A stretch of DNA of 34,599 bases from Anaerolineae bacterium clx_CAG2 (GCA_014155705.1 JAAEKA010000303.1:1-34599), one strand, 5' to 3'; positions 15,399 to 24,439 are shown, numbered from the stretch's first letter. Numbers and translations: made by a program. The notes: a model not told the origin generated them from the letters alone.

Positions 15399-16030
15399 AT
15401 GGAGCAGAACCCACATCAAATCAAACCAGAATCGTGGCTCGTCTCGGCAGACCGCGCGTCGGCGCCACGGTGTCTCTGCAATCGGCCACCAAGTTCATTG
15501 GCGGTCACTCCGACTTATTAGCAGGGATTGCCACGACAAAAGACGATGCACTGTGGCACGCGCTCACGAAGTCGCGCGAGTTGACTGGCGCGACGCCAGG
15601 CGCGCTCGAAGCCTTTCTCGCCGTCCGCGGCGCAAGGACGCTCGCGCTGCGCTTACAACGGGCCCAGCAAACAGCCATAATGCTTGCGGAGCGGCTGGAA
15701 ATGCACCCGCTGGTCACTCGTGTCCGCTATCCAGGCTTGTCCTCCCATCCGACGCATGCTACTGCCAAGCGCGTGCTCAAGGGCTTTGGAACCATCATTT
15801 CGTTCGATCTGCTTGGAGGGGTTGAGTTTGCTGATAAGGTCTGCCGAAGCGTCAGACTCATCCGCCATGCCACCAGTCTCGGAGCAGTGGAATCAACGAT
15901 GGAACGAAGATCTGCGGTCCCAGGACAGGGGCACCTGCCACCTACGCTCCTGCGACTCAGCGTTGGTATCGAGGACGCTGACGATCTCTGGAGCGATCTC
16001 GACTCGGGAATAGGCTCTGCTGCACGGTGA
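15399..16030 (+). pseudogene. Cys/Met-metabolism PLP enzyme (cystathionine gamma-synthase/lyase-like), internally deleted
   Basis: The C-terminal half is intact from GATVSLQSATKFIGGHSD, whose Lys is the PLP Schiff-base residue, through TGATPGALEAFLAVRG, VRYPGLSSHP, ATSLGAVESTMERRS and LLRLSVGIEDADDLWSDL. A normal enzyme is about 380 residues; about 190 N-terminal residues are missing. In another frame just upstream, ATG 15399 starts MEQNPHQIKPESWLVSADR, which matches the N-terminus of the same subfamily ('pe-WlVsAgRp'). The two pieces meet near 15455-15470. The simplest reading is an internal deletion of about 500-550 bp that removed the PLP phosphate-binding and Tyr/Asp positions and shifted frame. 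A GTG at 15434 opens the C-terminal frame but would give a dead half-enzyme. It ends just before a strong terminator. Confidence 0.72.
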
Positions 16031-16070
16031 CTCTGTTAATAGCGATGCAACCATAAGGCTAAGAGAAATG

Positions 16071-16104
16071 AACAAGGCCGCATCCGATTGGATGCGGCCT
16101 TGTT
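16071..16104. terminator. Bidirectional intrinsic-type terminator
   Basis: A perfect 15-bp stem (arms 16071-16085 and 16090-16104, starting AACAAGGCCGCATCC) with a GATT loop lies between convergent genes. T-rich tails follow on both strands (TTGTTATTT on plus, TTGTTCATTTCTCTT on minus). It separates the PLP pseudogene from pckG. Confidence 0.85.
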
Positions 16105-16135
16105 ATTTAGCAAACAGTCTGATTAGCCTGAGCGC

Positions 16136-17992
16136 TTAGCTAGGCTGGGCCACCTTCTCCGGGTCCAGCTCCCAGTGCTCCGGCGAGCGCCACAGACCGG
16201 AGAGCAGCAGTTCCTTTTTGAACAGCATCTCCTTGGGCAGCCGGTCGTAGAGCTTGATGAACAGTTCCTCGTGGTTGAGGATCTCCTGCTTCCACTGCTC
16301 GCGGTCCACGCTCATGATCTCGTAGAACTGCTCTTTGCTGAAGTCCAGGCCGGTCCAGTCCAGGTCCTCGTAGCGCGGCATCCAGCCGATGGGGCTCTCG
16401 GTGCTGGCCGCGCGTCCGTGGGCGCGTTCCACGATCCACTTCAGCACCCGCATGTTCTCGCCAAAGCCCGGCCAGGCGAAGTGGCCATCCTTGTCGGTGC
16501 GGAACCAGTTGACGCTGAAGATGCGCGGCGGGTTGGGGATGTTGCGGCCAAAGTTCAGCCAGTGGTTGAAGTAGTCGCCCATGTGGTAGCCCGCGAAAGG
16601 CAGCATGGCGAAGGGGTCGCGACGCACCACGCCCATCTGGCCAAAGGCTGCGGCCGTGGTTTCAGAGCCCATGGTAGCGGCGATGTAGACGCCATGCACC
16701 CAGTTCATGGCCTGCATCACCAACGGCACCGTGGTGCTGCGCCGGCCGCCGAAGATAAAGGCATCGATGGGCACGCCGGCCGGATCTTCCCAGGCCAGGT
16801 CGATGGCCGGGTTGTTGTTGGCAGGAGCGGTGAAGCGGGCGTTGGGATGGGCTGCCTTGCGGCCGCTGTCGGGCGTCCACTCCTTGCCCTGCCAGTCGAT
16901 AGCCTTGGCCGGCGGCGTCTTGGTCATGCCCTCCCACCACACATCGCCGTCGGGCAGCAACGCCACGTTGGTGAAGATGGTGTCACGGCTGCAAGCCCGC
17001 ATGGCGTTGGGGTTAGTCTTCTCGGACGTACCAGGCGCCACGCCGAAGTAGCCGGCCTCGGGGTTGATCGCGCGCAGCGTGCCGTCAGGCCCCAGCTTGA
17101 TCCAGGCGATGTCATCGCCCACAGTGGTCACCTTCCAACCATCGAAGGCCGGCGGCGGGATCAGCATGGCGAAGTTGGTCTTGCCGCAGGCGCTGGGGAA
17201 GGCCGCTGCTACGTAAGTCTTCTCGCCCTTGGGATCTTCGACGCCCAGGATCAGCATGTGTTCGGCCAGCCAGCCCTCATCGCGGGCCATGGCCGAGGCA
17301 ATGCGCAAGGCCAGACATTTCTTGCCCAGCAGCGCGTTGCCGCCGTAGCCGCTGCCGTAGGACCAGATCGCGCGCTCCTCAGGGAAATGGACGATGTACT
17401 TGACGGTGGGGTTGCAGGGCCAGGGCACGTCCTTCTGACCAGGCTCCAGCGGCGCTCCCACGGTGTGCATACAGGGCACGAAGACGCCATCCTCGCCCAA
17501 TACGTCGATCACGGGGCTGCCCATACGGGTCATGATGCGCATGTTAGCGACCACGTAAGGCGAGTCGGTGATCTCGATGCCGATCTGGGCGATAGGCGAG
17601 CCCAACGGGCCCATGCTGAAGGGAATGACATACAGGGTGCGTCCGCGCATGCAGCCATCGAACAGTTTATCCATGATGGCGTGCATCTCGCGCGGGTCCA
17701 TCCAGTTGTTGGTGGGTCCGGCGTCGTTTCTGTTGATGCTGCAAATGTAGGTGCGGTCTTCGACGCGCGCTACGTCGCTTGGGTCGGAGAAGGCCAGGAA
17801 AGAGTTAGGGCGCTTCTCCTCGTTGAGCTTGATGAAGGTGCCTGACTCGACCATGCCGGCGCAGAGGTCGTCGTACTCCTGCTGCGATCCGTCACACCAA
17901 TGGACTTTGTCTGGCTTGCACAGGGCAGCCATTTCGTCGACCCAGGTGCGCAGCTTTTCGTGTTTCAGGTTGGCAGGGAAGTTGATTCTCAT
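16136..17992 (-). CDS. pckG: Phosphoenolpyruvate carboxykinase (GTP)
   Basis: 618 residues from ATG 17992 ([14 protein letters not shown]), matching the usual 600-620; a frame-extending ATG 22 codons upstream would add a non-homologous tail. The enzyme converts oxaloacetate and GTP to PEP, CO2 and GDP in gluconeogenesis or anaplerosis. Seen: [10 protein letters not shown] (88-97), FVPCMHTVG (171-179), [22 protein letters not shown] (211-232), the P-loop [10 protein letters not shown] (264-273) with the hallmark Cys269, the metal-binding VGDDIAWIK (291-299) and the nucleotide-site segments [14 protein letters not shown] and [18 protein letters not shown]. The Cys in the P-loop and the length mark the GTP type rather than the ATP type. 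It is monocistronic and convergent with a pseudogene, ending at a strong hairpin. Confidence 0.96.
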   Translation of the reverse strand: MRINFPANLKHEKLRTWVDEMAALCKPDKVHWCDGSQQEYDDLCAGMVESGTFIKLNEEKRPNSFLAFSDPSDVARVEDRTYICSINRNDAGPTNNWMDPREMHAIMDKLFDGCMRGRTLYVIPFSMGPLGSPIAQIGIEITDSPYVVANMRIMTRMGSPVIDVLGEDGVFVPCMHTVGAPLEPGQKDVPWPCNPTVKYIVHFPEERAIWSYGSGYGGNALLGKKCLALRIASAMARDEGWLAEHMLILGVEDPKGEKTYVAAAFPSACGKTNFAMLIPPPAFDGWKVTTVGDDIAWIKLGPDGTLRAINPEAGYFGVAPGTSEKTNPNAMRACSRDTIFTNVALLPDGDVWWEGMTKTPPAKAIDWQGKEWTPDSGRKAAHPNARFTAPANNNPAIDLAWEDPAGVPIDAFIFGGRRSTTVPLVMQAMNWVHGVYIAATMGSETTAAAFGQMGVVRRDPFAMLPFAGYHMGDYFNHWLNFGRNIPNPPRIFSVNWFRTDKDGHFAWPGFGENMRVLKWIVERAHGRAASTESPIGWMPRYEDLDWTGLDFSKEQFYEIMSVDREQWKQEILNHEELFIKLYDRLPKEMLFKKELLLSGLWRSPEHWELDPEKVAQPS

Positions 17993-18224
17993 AGTGGTAT
18001 CATCCTTTATGATAGGCGGTGAACGGGGACAACAGTGCGTCCAAAGCGCTTCAGGCACGCGTTGACGCTGGCAAAGACCGCGGTATCGATCGAAGACTTA
18101 CAGGGACTGAACTGGGGTCAGACCAATGTACCGAATTAAACCATGATTCTTGATTAGCTGCAAATTTCATCACAAGCTCAAGGCAATCGGTACGCGAACA
18201 GAGATGTGAAAACCGTGAGTAAAC
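17993..18224. other. Upstream region of pckG, no gene seen
   Basis: No coding region or clear promoter found. AAGGAT about 10 bases before the pckG start on the minus strand is a plausible SD. A sequence ACTGGGGTCAGACCA near 18110 resembles the core of dispersed GGGGTCAGACC elements known in many genomes, but only one arm is present. Confidence 0.3.
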
Positions 18225-18300
18225 TACTGAGCCGGTCAGTCAGAAACCGGGTTTTTCCCGTACGTCCATGAAATTTGAGCTCATAGACACGACTCTTGCC
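18225..18300 (-). repeat. Dispersed repeat, copy 2 (inverse of 14933-15016)
   Basis: On the minus strand it reads GGGAAAAACCCGGTTTCTGA followed by CTGACCGGCTCAGTA, matching copy 1 at about 80% in the core and more loosely upstream. The two copies face each other around the AKR-side genes and pckG, so recombination between them could invert 15.0-18.2 kb. Confidence 0.5.
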
Positions 18301-18323
18301 GCCATGATAGCTGTTTCTGCGAC

Positions 18324-18357
18324 AAAAAAACCGGTTCCTCTGCCCCTGCCTGGGCAG
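18324..18357 (-). terminator. Possible terminator of the aroKB/membrane-protein operon
   Basis: On the minus strand CTGCCC and GGGCAG (18357-18340) form a 6-bp stem with a 6-nt loop, followed nine bases later by seven Ts (18330-18324). The spacing is longer than in a typical intrinsic terminator. A second small stem, GCCCC and GGGGC (about 18383-18401), lies between it and the gene end. Confidence 0.3.
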
Positions 18358-18409
18358 TGAGCGCCGCAAATGACCGTTGAGCGGCCCCTGTTTTATGGGG
18401 CAACCCGTG

Positions 18410-20596
18410 TCATGGCTGGAGGTGAAGCGCCGGAAGCGGGAAGCTCGTCTCGCCTGTTGTCGTCAAACTGAGGCGTTCTCCGGTCTCAGGCAGATACAGT
18501 CCAACCAGGATCGAATAATCTCCTGCCGCCAGCGCCGGCGGCAACTGCAACAGGTGTCGATCGGGCACAGTCTCGCCCGGATCCCAAAAACGGGTGGGAT
18601 AACGACCTTCTTGTGGCGGCGAGTCCGCCTGGGCTATCCTCTGCCCGTCGGCCGACACCAGGTGGACAAAAACAGTGTAATCAGACTGGGTCGGTGCGCG
18701 AGCCTGCCAATAAAGGGTGACAGGTATCTGGTCCGCTGCGTCCATCGGTCCGATCTCATAGCCTACCAGTGCGATCACGTCGGCAAAATTGACGTCCAGT
18801 TTGGTGGCCGAGACTGGCAATGACGCGCCCGGTCCGACCAGCTTGATCTGATCCACGGTCAGCAGGCCGAGCGCGTCGCCGTTCGCGCCGGTCATTGCCA
18901 GATTGTGGCCGGTCTCCGGGTCGTACAGGCCCGCAACAACCGAGTAGACCGCTGGGGCCGAGGCTGTAGCCTCGGTTGGAACTTCTACCACATCACAGAA
19001 CGGCTGGCCAGGCTGCCACTGGCTGGTAGGATATCTGCCAAGGCCGGGGTAGGTGTTGCGTTCGCCGATCTTGCGGTTGGTCTCATCCAGGATCTGAACG
19101 AACAGCACATAGTTGCGTTCAGTTTCGCTCAGAGGCTCCCAACAAAGCTTGACCGCCGCCACTTCACCTGGAGCAACTCTCTGCGGGGAGACCTGCGCAT
19201 CAACCAGATGGGCCAGCGTCTCGAACGAAACGGGGGCCATATCTCGCTTGTCCGCCCTAACTGCTGGGGGCAATGAGGCTGGCGGTCGATACGCGGGCAT
19301 GATGTAGGCGGGCGCAAGCAGGGCCATCACTGCCACAAAAGACCAGGCCGCTGCCAATACCTTGTAAGACCAGCGGCTGAGACCGCGCACGATCAGGACA
19401 GCCAGGGGCGCCAGCACAGGGAACAGCAAGCGGCCCAGCGTGCCCGTCACCGTGGTCGTCCACCAAAGATAGGCCGCGAACGTCAGACCGGTGTAGCCCA
19501 GGACCACGGCCCACATTGTGCCATTCAAGAGCCGGCGGCGCTGGCGCAACAGGTATCCCAGCAAACCGGTCAGCGCAAGGACCTCGAGCGCCCGCAGAAT
19601 GGCGTAAACCCAACCGGGAAACTGAACGTTGCTCCAGCCAAAAGCCGCCCAGAAAGTCACCGAAGTGCGCTGCCACTGATCCAGGATCCGCCAGCCCTCG
19701 GACGCAATGGACCGGCCATAGGCCGCCATATGCACACCGACGCCGAGAGGATCGCCGAATTGCAGGAAATTGCGCGCATACCACCAACCGCAGAGGGCTA
19801 ACCACAGCCCCAGGCTGCTGGCTACGCCGATGGCGCCCGTCCGCCAAGACTGCCGTCTGACGCCTAGCACTACGGCTACGCTGGCGCCAAAGATCGGCAG
19901 CAACAGCGCGCTGGTCTTCGTCAAGGCCGCCAGACTGGCTAAAAGACCAAACCAGACCCAATGGCGCCAGCTTCCCTCTTGTGCAGATGCATGTACCAGA
20001 GCCAGAAGTCCCAAGCCTGACAGTGTGGCTACCAGAGCATCATTGCTCACGGAACTGGCGATGAAACTGTATTGGGGTAGCACAGCCACCAGCGCTGCGC
20101 TCATCAATGCCAGCGTCATCTGTTGGGTCAAAGCGAGACCGATGCCGTAGGCGGCGAAGACAGCGCCGACGCCGAGAAGCAACGACAAGCCGCGCAGCAG
20201 GTAAAGAGGTCGATAGTTCGGGTCGCCTAACTCACCCGCTGCATGCAGAAAACGATTCTTGTTATCAGGCGTCGTACCCAAAGCCGGGTACCCCCAGAAA
20301 GGGTTCCTCTGCAGCGCTGGTGAGACCTGCGTATGGCCCGTGACTTGCAGGAGCAAGGCAGAGGCCGCGTAGAACAATGGTGGATGGCCGGCAATCTGCA
20401 AGGCTGGATTTTGTTCGGGATCGATCACCAGGGGCGGCAAACGGCGCTGCTCCAGCAGAAAATACACGTAAGCAGCGTGCCATTCCTCATCCGGTTTCTC
20501 GAACATGGGCGTCCGCGTCAGGTGCAGAACACCGAAGGCAAGGTATACGACAGCGATGACTGCAAGAGCAAGGTCGCTGCGACGCGCTAATCTCAT
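18410..20596 (-). CDS. Large GT-C/PMT-like (DUF2142-like) membrane protein with two C-terminal beta-sandwich modules
   Basis: 728 residues. The N-terminal 430 are polytopic, about 11-13 helices, opening MRLARRSDLALAVIAVVYLAF. The first outer loop has FEKPDEEWHAAYVYFL, the acidic D-E region found in GT-C glycosyltransferases and DUF2142 proteins, then HPPLFYAASALLL. After the last helix (about 430) come two similar soluble modules, about 470-570 and 600-725. Each contains V-x-L-x-W-x-x, YTVFVHLV / YVLFVQIL, the phrase G-R-Y-P-T-S/R-x-W-x-P-G, and YSVVAGLYDPETG or YSILVGLYLPETG. This tandem arrangement suggests a sugar-transfer or surface-assembly function using a polyprenyl-linked donor, but no reaction can be named. 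Its ATG overlaps the aroKB stop (ATGA), so the two are translationally coupled although functionally unrelated at first sight. Confidence 0.75.
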   Translation of the reverse strand: MRLARRSDLALAVIAVVYLAFGVLHLTRTPMFEKPDEEWHAAYVYFLLEQRRLPPLVIDPEQNPALQIAGHPPLFYAASALLLQVTGHTQVSPALQRNPFWGYPALGTTPDNKNRFLHAAGELGDPNYRPLYLLRGLSLLLGVGAVFAAYGIGLALTQQMTLALMSAALVAVLPQYSFIASSVSNDALVATLSGLGLLALVHASAQEGSWRHWVWFGLLASLAALTKTSALLLPIFGASVAVVLGVRRQSWRTGAIGVASSLGLWLALCGWWYARNFLQFGDPLGVGVHMAAYGRSIASEGWRILDQWQRTSVTFWAAFGWSNVQFPGWVYAILRALEVLALTGLLGYLLRQRRRLLNGTMWAVVLGYTGLTFAAYLWWTTTVTGTLGRLLFPVLAPLAVLIVRGLSRWSYKVLAAAWSFVAVMALLAPAYIMPAYRPPASLPPAVRADKRDMAPVSFETLAHLVDAQVSPQRVAPGEVAAVKLCWEPLSETERNYVLFVQILDETNRKIGERNTYPGLGRYPTSQWQPGQPFCDVVEVPTEATASAPAVYSVVAGLYDPETGHNLAMTGANGDALGLLTVDQIKLVGPGASLPVSATKLDVNFADVIALVGYEIGPMDAADQIPVTLYWQARAPTQSDYTVFVHLVSADGQRIAQADSPPQEGRYPTRFWDPGETVPDRHLLQLPPALAAGDYSILVGLYLPETGERLSLTTTGETSFPLPALHLQP

Positions 20597-22239
20597 GGAA
20601 CGATAATATCTTCCAAGGTCCGCTCAATATCATCAGCTTTCACGTTGTCGAACACGTCCACGTCGCCGATGGCACACGGCAGGACGAAACGCAGCCGGTT
20701 GCCTGCGCGCTTCTTGTCGGTGCTCATGGCCGCCAGGACTTGCTCAGAGGTGAATCCTTCGGCGCGGATTGGCAAACCCAGCCGGGCCAACAGATTTTCG
20801 ACCCGCTCGACCAACGTCGGTTCGCACAGCGCCAATCGGGCCGCCAACCGTGTGGCCGCGGCCAGACCGATGCTGACCGCCTCGCCGTGGCGCAGTCGAT
20901 AGCCCGATAAGGTCTCGAAGGCATGGCCAAACGTGTGGCCCAGGTTCAGCGCGACCCGCCGCCCCTGCTCGAAGGGATCCTCCTGCACCACGGCTACCTT
21001 GACCCGCACCGCCCTCGCCACCAGGTCGGACAACCGCAGGAGCGCGGTTTCTCCGCCAGATAGCGTTGTGTGACTTGCGCTATCGGGCGAGGTTCCCGTG
21101 CCCCTACGCCCCTCCATCGCAGCGAAGAGGCCGGGGTCGCCGATCATACCGTGCTTCACCACCTCGGCCAAGCCGCTGCGGAACTCGTCAGAAGGCAAGG
21201 TCTTGAGCGTCTTCGGGTCCATGACCACCAGCGCCGGCTGCTTGAACGCGCCCACCAGATTCTTGCCCTGGGGCAGGTCGACGCCTGTCTTGCCGCCTAC
21301 GCTGGCGTCCACCATAGCCAGCAGGCTGGTCGGCGTCTGAACAAAGGGCACGCCGCGCAGGTAAGTCGCCGCAGCAAAGCCGGCTACATCCCCAACCACG
21401 CCGCCCCCCAAAGCAATCACCGGGCTGCGCCGGTCCAGCCCCGCAGCTACAAAGGCGTCGTACAGGCCGGCCACTGTAGTCAGTGTCTTATGCGCCTCGC
21501 CGTCAGGCATTTCGATCACCGCCGCATCGAAGCCCGCTTCGCGCAACGCCACGACCATTCGCCCGGCCTGGGCGGCAACGATCGCCGGCTGGCTGACCAC
21601 CGCGCAGCGGCCCGGCCGCAAGCCCGCGCCGATCATCGCCTGTCCCAGATCGTTGAGCATGCCGTCCCCAATCAGGATATCGTAATCGCCGTCCGGATAG
21701 CGCACTGGGATACGCAACGGCCCGGACCCAGCCTGCCGCGCCAAACGGATCACCCGATCGGCGACCTGCTCTACCGTCAATCCGTCAGTGTCAATGTGGT
21801 GGGGAATGGCGGCATAGGCGGCCGCTCGCTGGGCCAGCAGCGCCTCGACGCGTGCCCGACGGTCAGCCCCGCCCAGCAGCGGACGATCTTGAGCGCCGTG
21901 CAGCCGCTGCATGATCACATCGACCGGCGCATCGAGACAGACCAGCACACCGCTCTCCCTCAGCGCCGCCCGATTGGCCTCCGCTAGCAGCGTGCCCCCG
22001 CCAGTGGCAATCACCAGATCGCGCTCGCTGGCTAACTCGCGGCACAGCTCGGCCTCCATGCGACGAAACGCCGGCTCGCCGTCCTGGGCAAAAATCGCAC
22101 TGACCTGCTTGCCGGCCCGCCGTTCGATGACCGCGTCCATATCGACAAACCAGTGACCGAGCCGCTCGGCCACAGCCTGGCCAACGGCGGTCTTGCCGGT
22201 ACCCATGAAGCCAGTGAGGATGATGTTTGAAATGCTCAT
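20593..22239 (-). CDS. aroKB: Bifunctional shikimate kinase / 3-dehydroquinate synthase
   Basis: 548 residues from ATG 22239 (MSISNIILTGFMGTGKT); the frame opens earlier, but shikimate kinase starts there. Residues 1-168 are shikimate kinase: P-loop GFMGTGKTAVG (10-20), DMDAVIE (33-39), EPAFRRMEAELC and IATGGGTLL. Residues 175-548 are DHQ synthase: PDGEAHKTL (245-253), ALGGGVVGDVAGFAAATYLRG (276-296), TSLLAMVDASVGGKTGVD (304-321), and metal ligands E359, H435 and H451. The enzyme supplies two steps of the shikimate pathway to aromatic amino acids. Residues about 378-397 (GRRGTGTSPDSASHTTLSGG) have no counterpart in the family and contain a small inverted repeat in the DNA, see findings. A good promoter lies 60 bases upstream. 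Confidence 0.94.
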   Translation of the reverse strand: MSISNIILTGFMGTGKTAVGQAVAERLGHWFVDMDAVIERRAGKQVSAIFAQDGEPAFRRMEAELCRELASERDLVIATGGGTLLAEANRAALRESGVLVCLDAPVDVIMQRLHGAQDRPLLGGADRRARVEALLAQRAAAYAAIPHHIDTDGLTVEQVADRVIRLARQAGSGPLRIPVRYPDGDYDILIGDGMLNDLGQAMIGAGLRPGRCAVVSQPAIVAAQAGRMVVALREAGFDAAVIEMPDGEAHKTLTTVAGLYDAFVAAGLDRRSPVIALGGGVVGDVAGFAAATYLRGVPFVQTPTSLLAMVDASVGGKTGVDLPQGKNLVGAFKQPALVVMDPKTLKTLPSDEFRSGLAEVVKHGMIGDPGLFAAMEGRRGTGTSPDSASHTTLSGGETALLRLSDLVARAVRVKVAVVQEDPFEQGRRVALNLGHTFGHAFETLSGYRLRHGEAVSIGLAAATRLAARLALCEPTLVERVENLLARLGLPIRAEGFTSEQVLAAMSTDKKRAGNRLRFVLPCAIGDVDVFDNVKADDIERTLEDIIVP

Positions 22240-22299
22240 CGGTGGAGTGCCAGATAGGGTAGATCGTTGGAGTGATCGCGTGAGGAAAACACTGTGAGA

Positions 22300-22328
22300 A
22301 TTATACGTACTCTGCAGAAAAACGCCAA
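22300..22328 (-). promoter_or_regulatory. Sigma-70-type promoter of aroKB
   Basis: On the minus strand TTGGCG (22328-22323), 17-bp spacer, TATAAT (22305-22300). The leader would be about 54 nt to the ATG at 22239. It is back to back with the rightward promoter of the NYN gene. Confidence 0.7.
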
Positions 22329-22340
22329 GCACCTGGCAAC

Positions 22341-22369
22341 TTGCCGATCTTCCGCTTTGCTGATTTAAT
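22341..22369 (+). promoter_or_regulatory. Promoter of the NYN-DUF488-RecQ run, probably leaderless
   Basis: TTGCCG (22341-22346), 17-bp spacer, TTTAAT (22364-22369). The ATG of the first gene is at 22376, only seven bases after the -10, so the predicted transcript starts at or within two bases of the start codon. Confidence 0.5.
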
Positions 22370-22375
22370 ACGTCC

Positions 22376-23263
22376 ATGACTCTGCTCATCGACGGCCACA
22401 ATCTGATCGGCACCGGTCTGGTCCCTGGAGTCCAACTCGGCGACGCTGACGATGAGGGCTTGTTGGTGCAGCGACTGCGCGCTTACGCTGCCGCCAAGCG
22501 TATCAAGCTGGCCGTTGTGTTCGACAGCGGCCTTGGGCCGACGCCCCAGGCGCAGTTGCCGGGCGACAGCAGGGTCGCTGTGCGTTTTGCGCCGCCCGGC
22601 GTGGAGGCCGACGCTGTGATCGTGCAACTGGTGCGCGCCAACCCGCAGCCAGGCAAGGTTACGGTGGTGACCAACGACCAGGGGCTGGCTGGCCAGGTGC
22701 GCTCGGCCGGCGGCCTGGTGCGTTCAGCCACCCAGTTTGCCGGCCAGTTAACGCCGTCGCGGGCAAAGGACGCCTCGCCGATCGACCCACTGCCCGATCC
22801 CCGCGACCCCGGCTTCGCCGACATCTACCAGGGATTTGTGGAAGGCGAGAAAGATCGCGCGGTCTTTGGCGCTGAGGCCGACCTGGACATGGCGGTGTGG
22901 ATCGAGCGACTTTATGGCGACAACCTGGCAGAAGTAAGCCAAGCTGCTCGCTGGCTGGGGCGTTTCGGCGGCGCGGCCGGGCTGGAGCCGCTGCTGGATG
23001 CGCTGAGCCATCGCGCAGGGCAGGTGCGTGCGGCCGCGCTGCTGGCTTTGGCCAACCTTGGCGAGCAGCGCGCGGTCCCGGCCATTGCCGCCCGACTGGT
23101 CGGCGACGAGTCCGGCATGGCGCGTGAGGCTGCGGCCCAGGCTCTGGGCCGGCTGGGTGGACCAGACGCAGAGCAGGCCCTGCAGGCCGCGCTGGCCGAT
23201 CCCAAGGCTAAGGTCAGGAAAAGCGCCGCAGCCAGCCTGGCGCAGTTGCAGGCGCGTGGTTGA
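22376..23263 (+). CDS. NYN/PIN-like nuclease domain with C-terminal HEAT repeats
   Basis: 295 residues from ATG 22376. Residues 1-125 fit the NYN (YacP-like PIN) fold: [14 protein letters not shown] with D6 and N9, LAVVFDSG with D50, GVEADAVIV with D79 and [14 protein letters not shown] with D101, four acidic or polar positions expected around two metal ions. Residues 185-295 form three or four HEAT/PBS-lyase-type helical repeats ([66 protein letters not shown]). NYN domains cut RNA; HEAT repeats are protein or nucleic-acid scaffolds. A linker of about 60 residues is charged. It has its own promoter, is followed 26 bases later by DUF488 (stop at 23263, next GTG at 23290) and is probably the first gene of an operon with DUF488 and RecQ. 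Confidence 0.8.
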   Translation: MTLLIDGHNLIGTGLVPGVQLGDADDEGLLVQRLRAYAAAKRIKLAVVFDSGLGPTPQAQLPGDSRVAVRFAPPGVEADAVIVQLVRANPQPGKVTVVTNDQGLAGQVRSAGGLVRSATQFAGQLTPSRAKDASPIDPLPDPRDPGFADIYQGFVEGEKDRAVFGAEADLDMAVWIERLYGDNLAEVSQAARWLGRFGGAAGLEPLLDALSHRAGQVRAAALLALANLGEQRAVPAIAARLVGDESGMAREAAAQALGRLGGPDAEQALQAALADPKAKVRKSAAASLAQLQARG

Positions 23264-23289
23264 AGACTGTCACCAGCAAGGAGTATGAC

Positions 23290-23901
23290 GTGAGCAACGC
23301 GGGTGGACCTGACATCGACGCTGCGGGCGCTTCTCCGCCCGTTTTCACCATCGGCTACGGCGCGCGCAGCATAGACGAACTGGTGGCCGCGCTGCACTCC
23401 CACCGGATCGTGTTTCTGGTGGACGTGCGCACCTCTCCCTACTCGCGCTTTAAGCCTGAGTTCTCCAAAGACGCGTTGGAGCGGGAACTGAAGGGACAGG
23501 GTATCCGCTACATCTATCTGGGCGATGCACTGGGCGGCCGGCCGGCTGACCCCGACTGCTATGTGGACGACAAGGTAGACTATGAGCGGGTCAAGGGCAA
23601 GGAGTTCTATCAGGCCGGCATCGAACGGGTGCGCACAGCCTGGCAGCGGGGCGTGCGTTTTGTGCTCATGTGCAGCGAAGGCAAGCCAGAACAGTGTCAC
23701 CGCAGCAAGTTGATCGGCGAGACGCTGATTGCCCTGGGCGTCCCCGTAACTCACATCGATGAGCACGATGCACTGCGCAGCCAGGATGAGGTGATCCAGC
23801 GGCTGACCGGCGGCCAGCTCAGCCTGTTCGGCGACCTGGAGTTCACCTCGCGCAAGCGCTATGGCAGACCAGGGCGAGAAGAGGAGGTTGAGGATGAGTG
23901 A
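23290..23901 (+). CDS. DUF488 family protein, paralogue 1
   Basis: 203 residues from GTG 23290, chosen because AAGGAG lies six bases upstream; a TTG at 23260 is in frame but overlaps the NYN stop without an SD. The DUF488 pattern is plain: strand [15 protein letters not shown] (about 18-33), [34 protein letters not shown], then [25 protein letters not shown], with the conserved Cys-His-Arg. The tail has the acidic run EEEVEDE. DUF488 is a small alpha/beta protein of unknown reaction; it is often found beside DNA-repair, helicase or conflict genes, and the invariant C-H-R suggests catalysis or metal/nucleotide binding. The last 8 bases overlap the second DUF488 gene. Confidence 0.88.
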   Translation: MSNAGGPDIDAAGASPPVFTIGYGARSIDELVAALHSHRIVFLVDVRTSPYSRFKPEFSKDALERELKGQGIRYIYLGDALGGRPADPDCYVDDKVDYERVKGKEFYQAGIERVRTAWQRGVRFVLMCSEGKPEQCHRSKLIGETLIALGVPVTHIDEHDALRSQDEVIQRLTGGQLSLFGDLEFTSRKRYGRPGREEEVEDE

Positions 23902-24439
23902 GAATGCTGAGTCATTCCTGGGCGCGCCCGACAGCCCCATGATCATCACCATCGGCGTCTATGGCTTCGACGAGGCGGACTTCTTCGCTGCCTTGCAGCA
24001 GGCGGGCGTGGACACCTTCGTCGATATCCGGCGGCGGCGTGGCGTGCGCGGCGCAGACTATGCCTTCGCCAACAGCCAACGGTTGCAAGCCCGGCTGGCT
24101 GAGATGGGTATCCGCTATATTCACCGGCTGGACCTGGCTCCCAGCCCGGAGACGCGCAGCCGACAATATGCGGTCGACAAGGCCAACAAGACCGCCAAAC
24201 GCCAGCGGGCCGTGCTCGACCCAGCTTTTGCCGCCGCTTATCGTCAGGAACGCCTAGCAGACTTTGACAGCCAGCAGTTCCTGGCCGATCTGGAGCCGGC
24301 GGCAAGGGTCATTGCCCTGTTCTGCGTCGAGCGCGAGCCTGCCGCCTGCCACCGCTCCCTGTTGTCCACCCGTTTGCAGCGCGACCTGGGCCTGAAGGTG
24401 CGCCACCTGCTGCCGGGCGACGGAACGGCTCATGGATAA
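23894..24439 (+). CDS. DUF488 family protein, paralogue 2
   Basis: 181 residues from ATG 23894, with GAGGAGG six bases upstream inside the previous gene; it overlaps that gene's stop by eight bases. The fold repeats: [75 protein letters not shown] with the C-H-R motif kept. It differs from paralogue 1 by VDIRRRRG in place of [10 protein letters not shown] and by the DLAPSPETR segment in place of DALGGRP, so the two copies have separate roles rather than being a recent duplication. A dimer of the two products is a reasonable guess. It is 110 bases upstream of the RecQ gene. Confidence 0.86.
   Translation: MSENAESFLGAPDSPMIITIGVYGFDEADFFAALQQAGVDTFVDIRRRRGVRGADYAFANSQRLQARLAEMGIRYIHRLDLAPSPETRSRQYAVDKANKTAKRQRAVLDPAFAAAYRQERLADFDSQQFLADLEPAARVIALFCVEREPAACHRSLLSTRLQRDLGLKVRHLLPGDGTAHG

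Noticed and set aside
16175-17845. 556-codon open frame antisense to pckG
   Set aside because: It is the mirror of a strongly conserved gene in GC-rich DNA; its translation is Ala/Gly/His/Val-rich with no motif and it has no promoter or SD.
18105-18125. RAYT-type REP element with GGGGTCAGACC core
   Set aside because: Only one arm is seen; no paired arm or transposase.
18178-18369. 63-codon minus-strand ORF with the phrase KTRFLTDRLSS
   Set aside because: The same phrase is produced by the inverse repeat copy at 14933-15016, so it is a product of the repeat and not a gene.
22912-23952. 346-codon antisense frame over NYN-HEAT and DUF488
   Set aside because: No motif; spans three sense genes with clear ribosome-binding sites.
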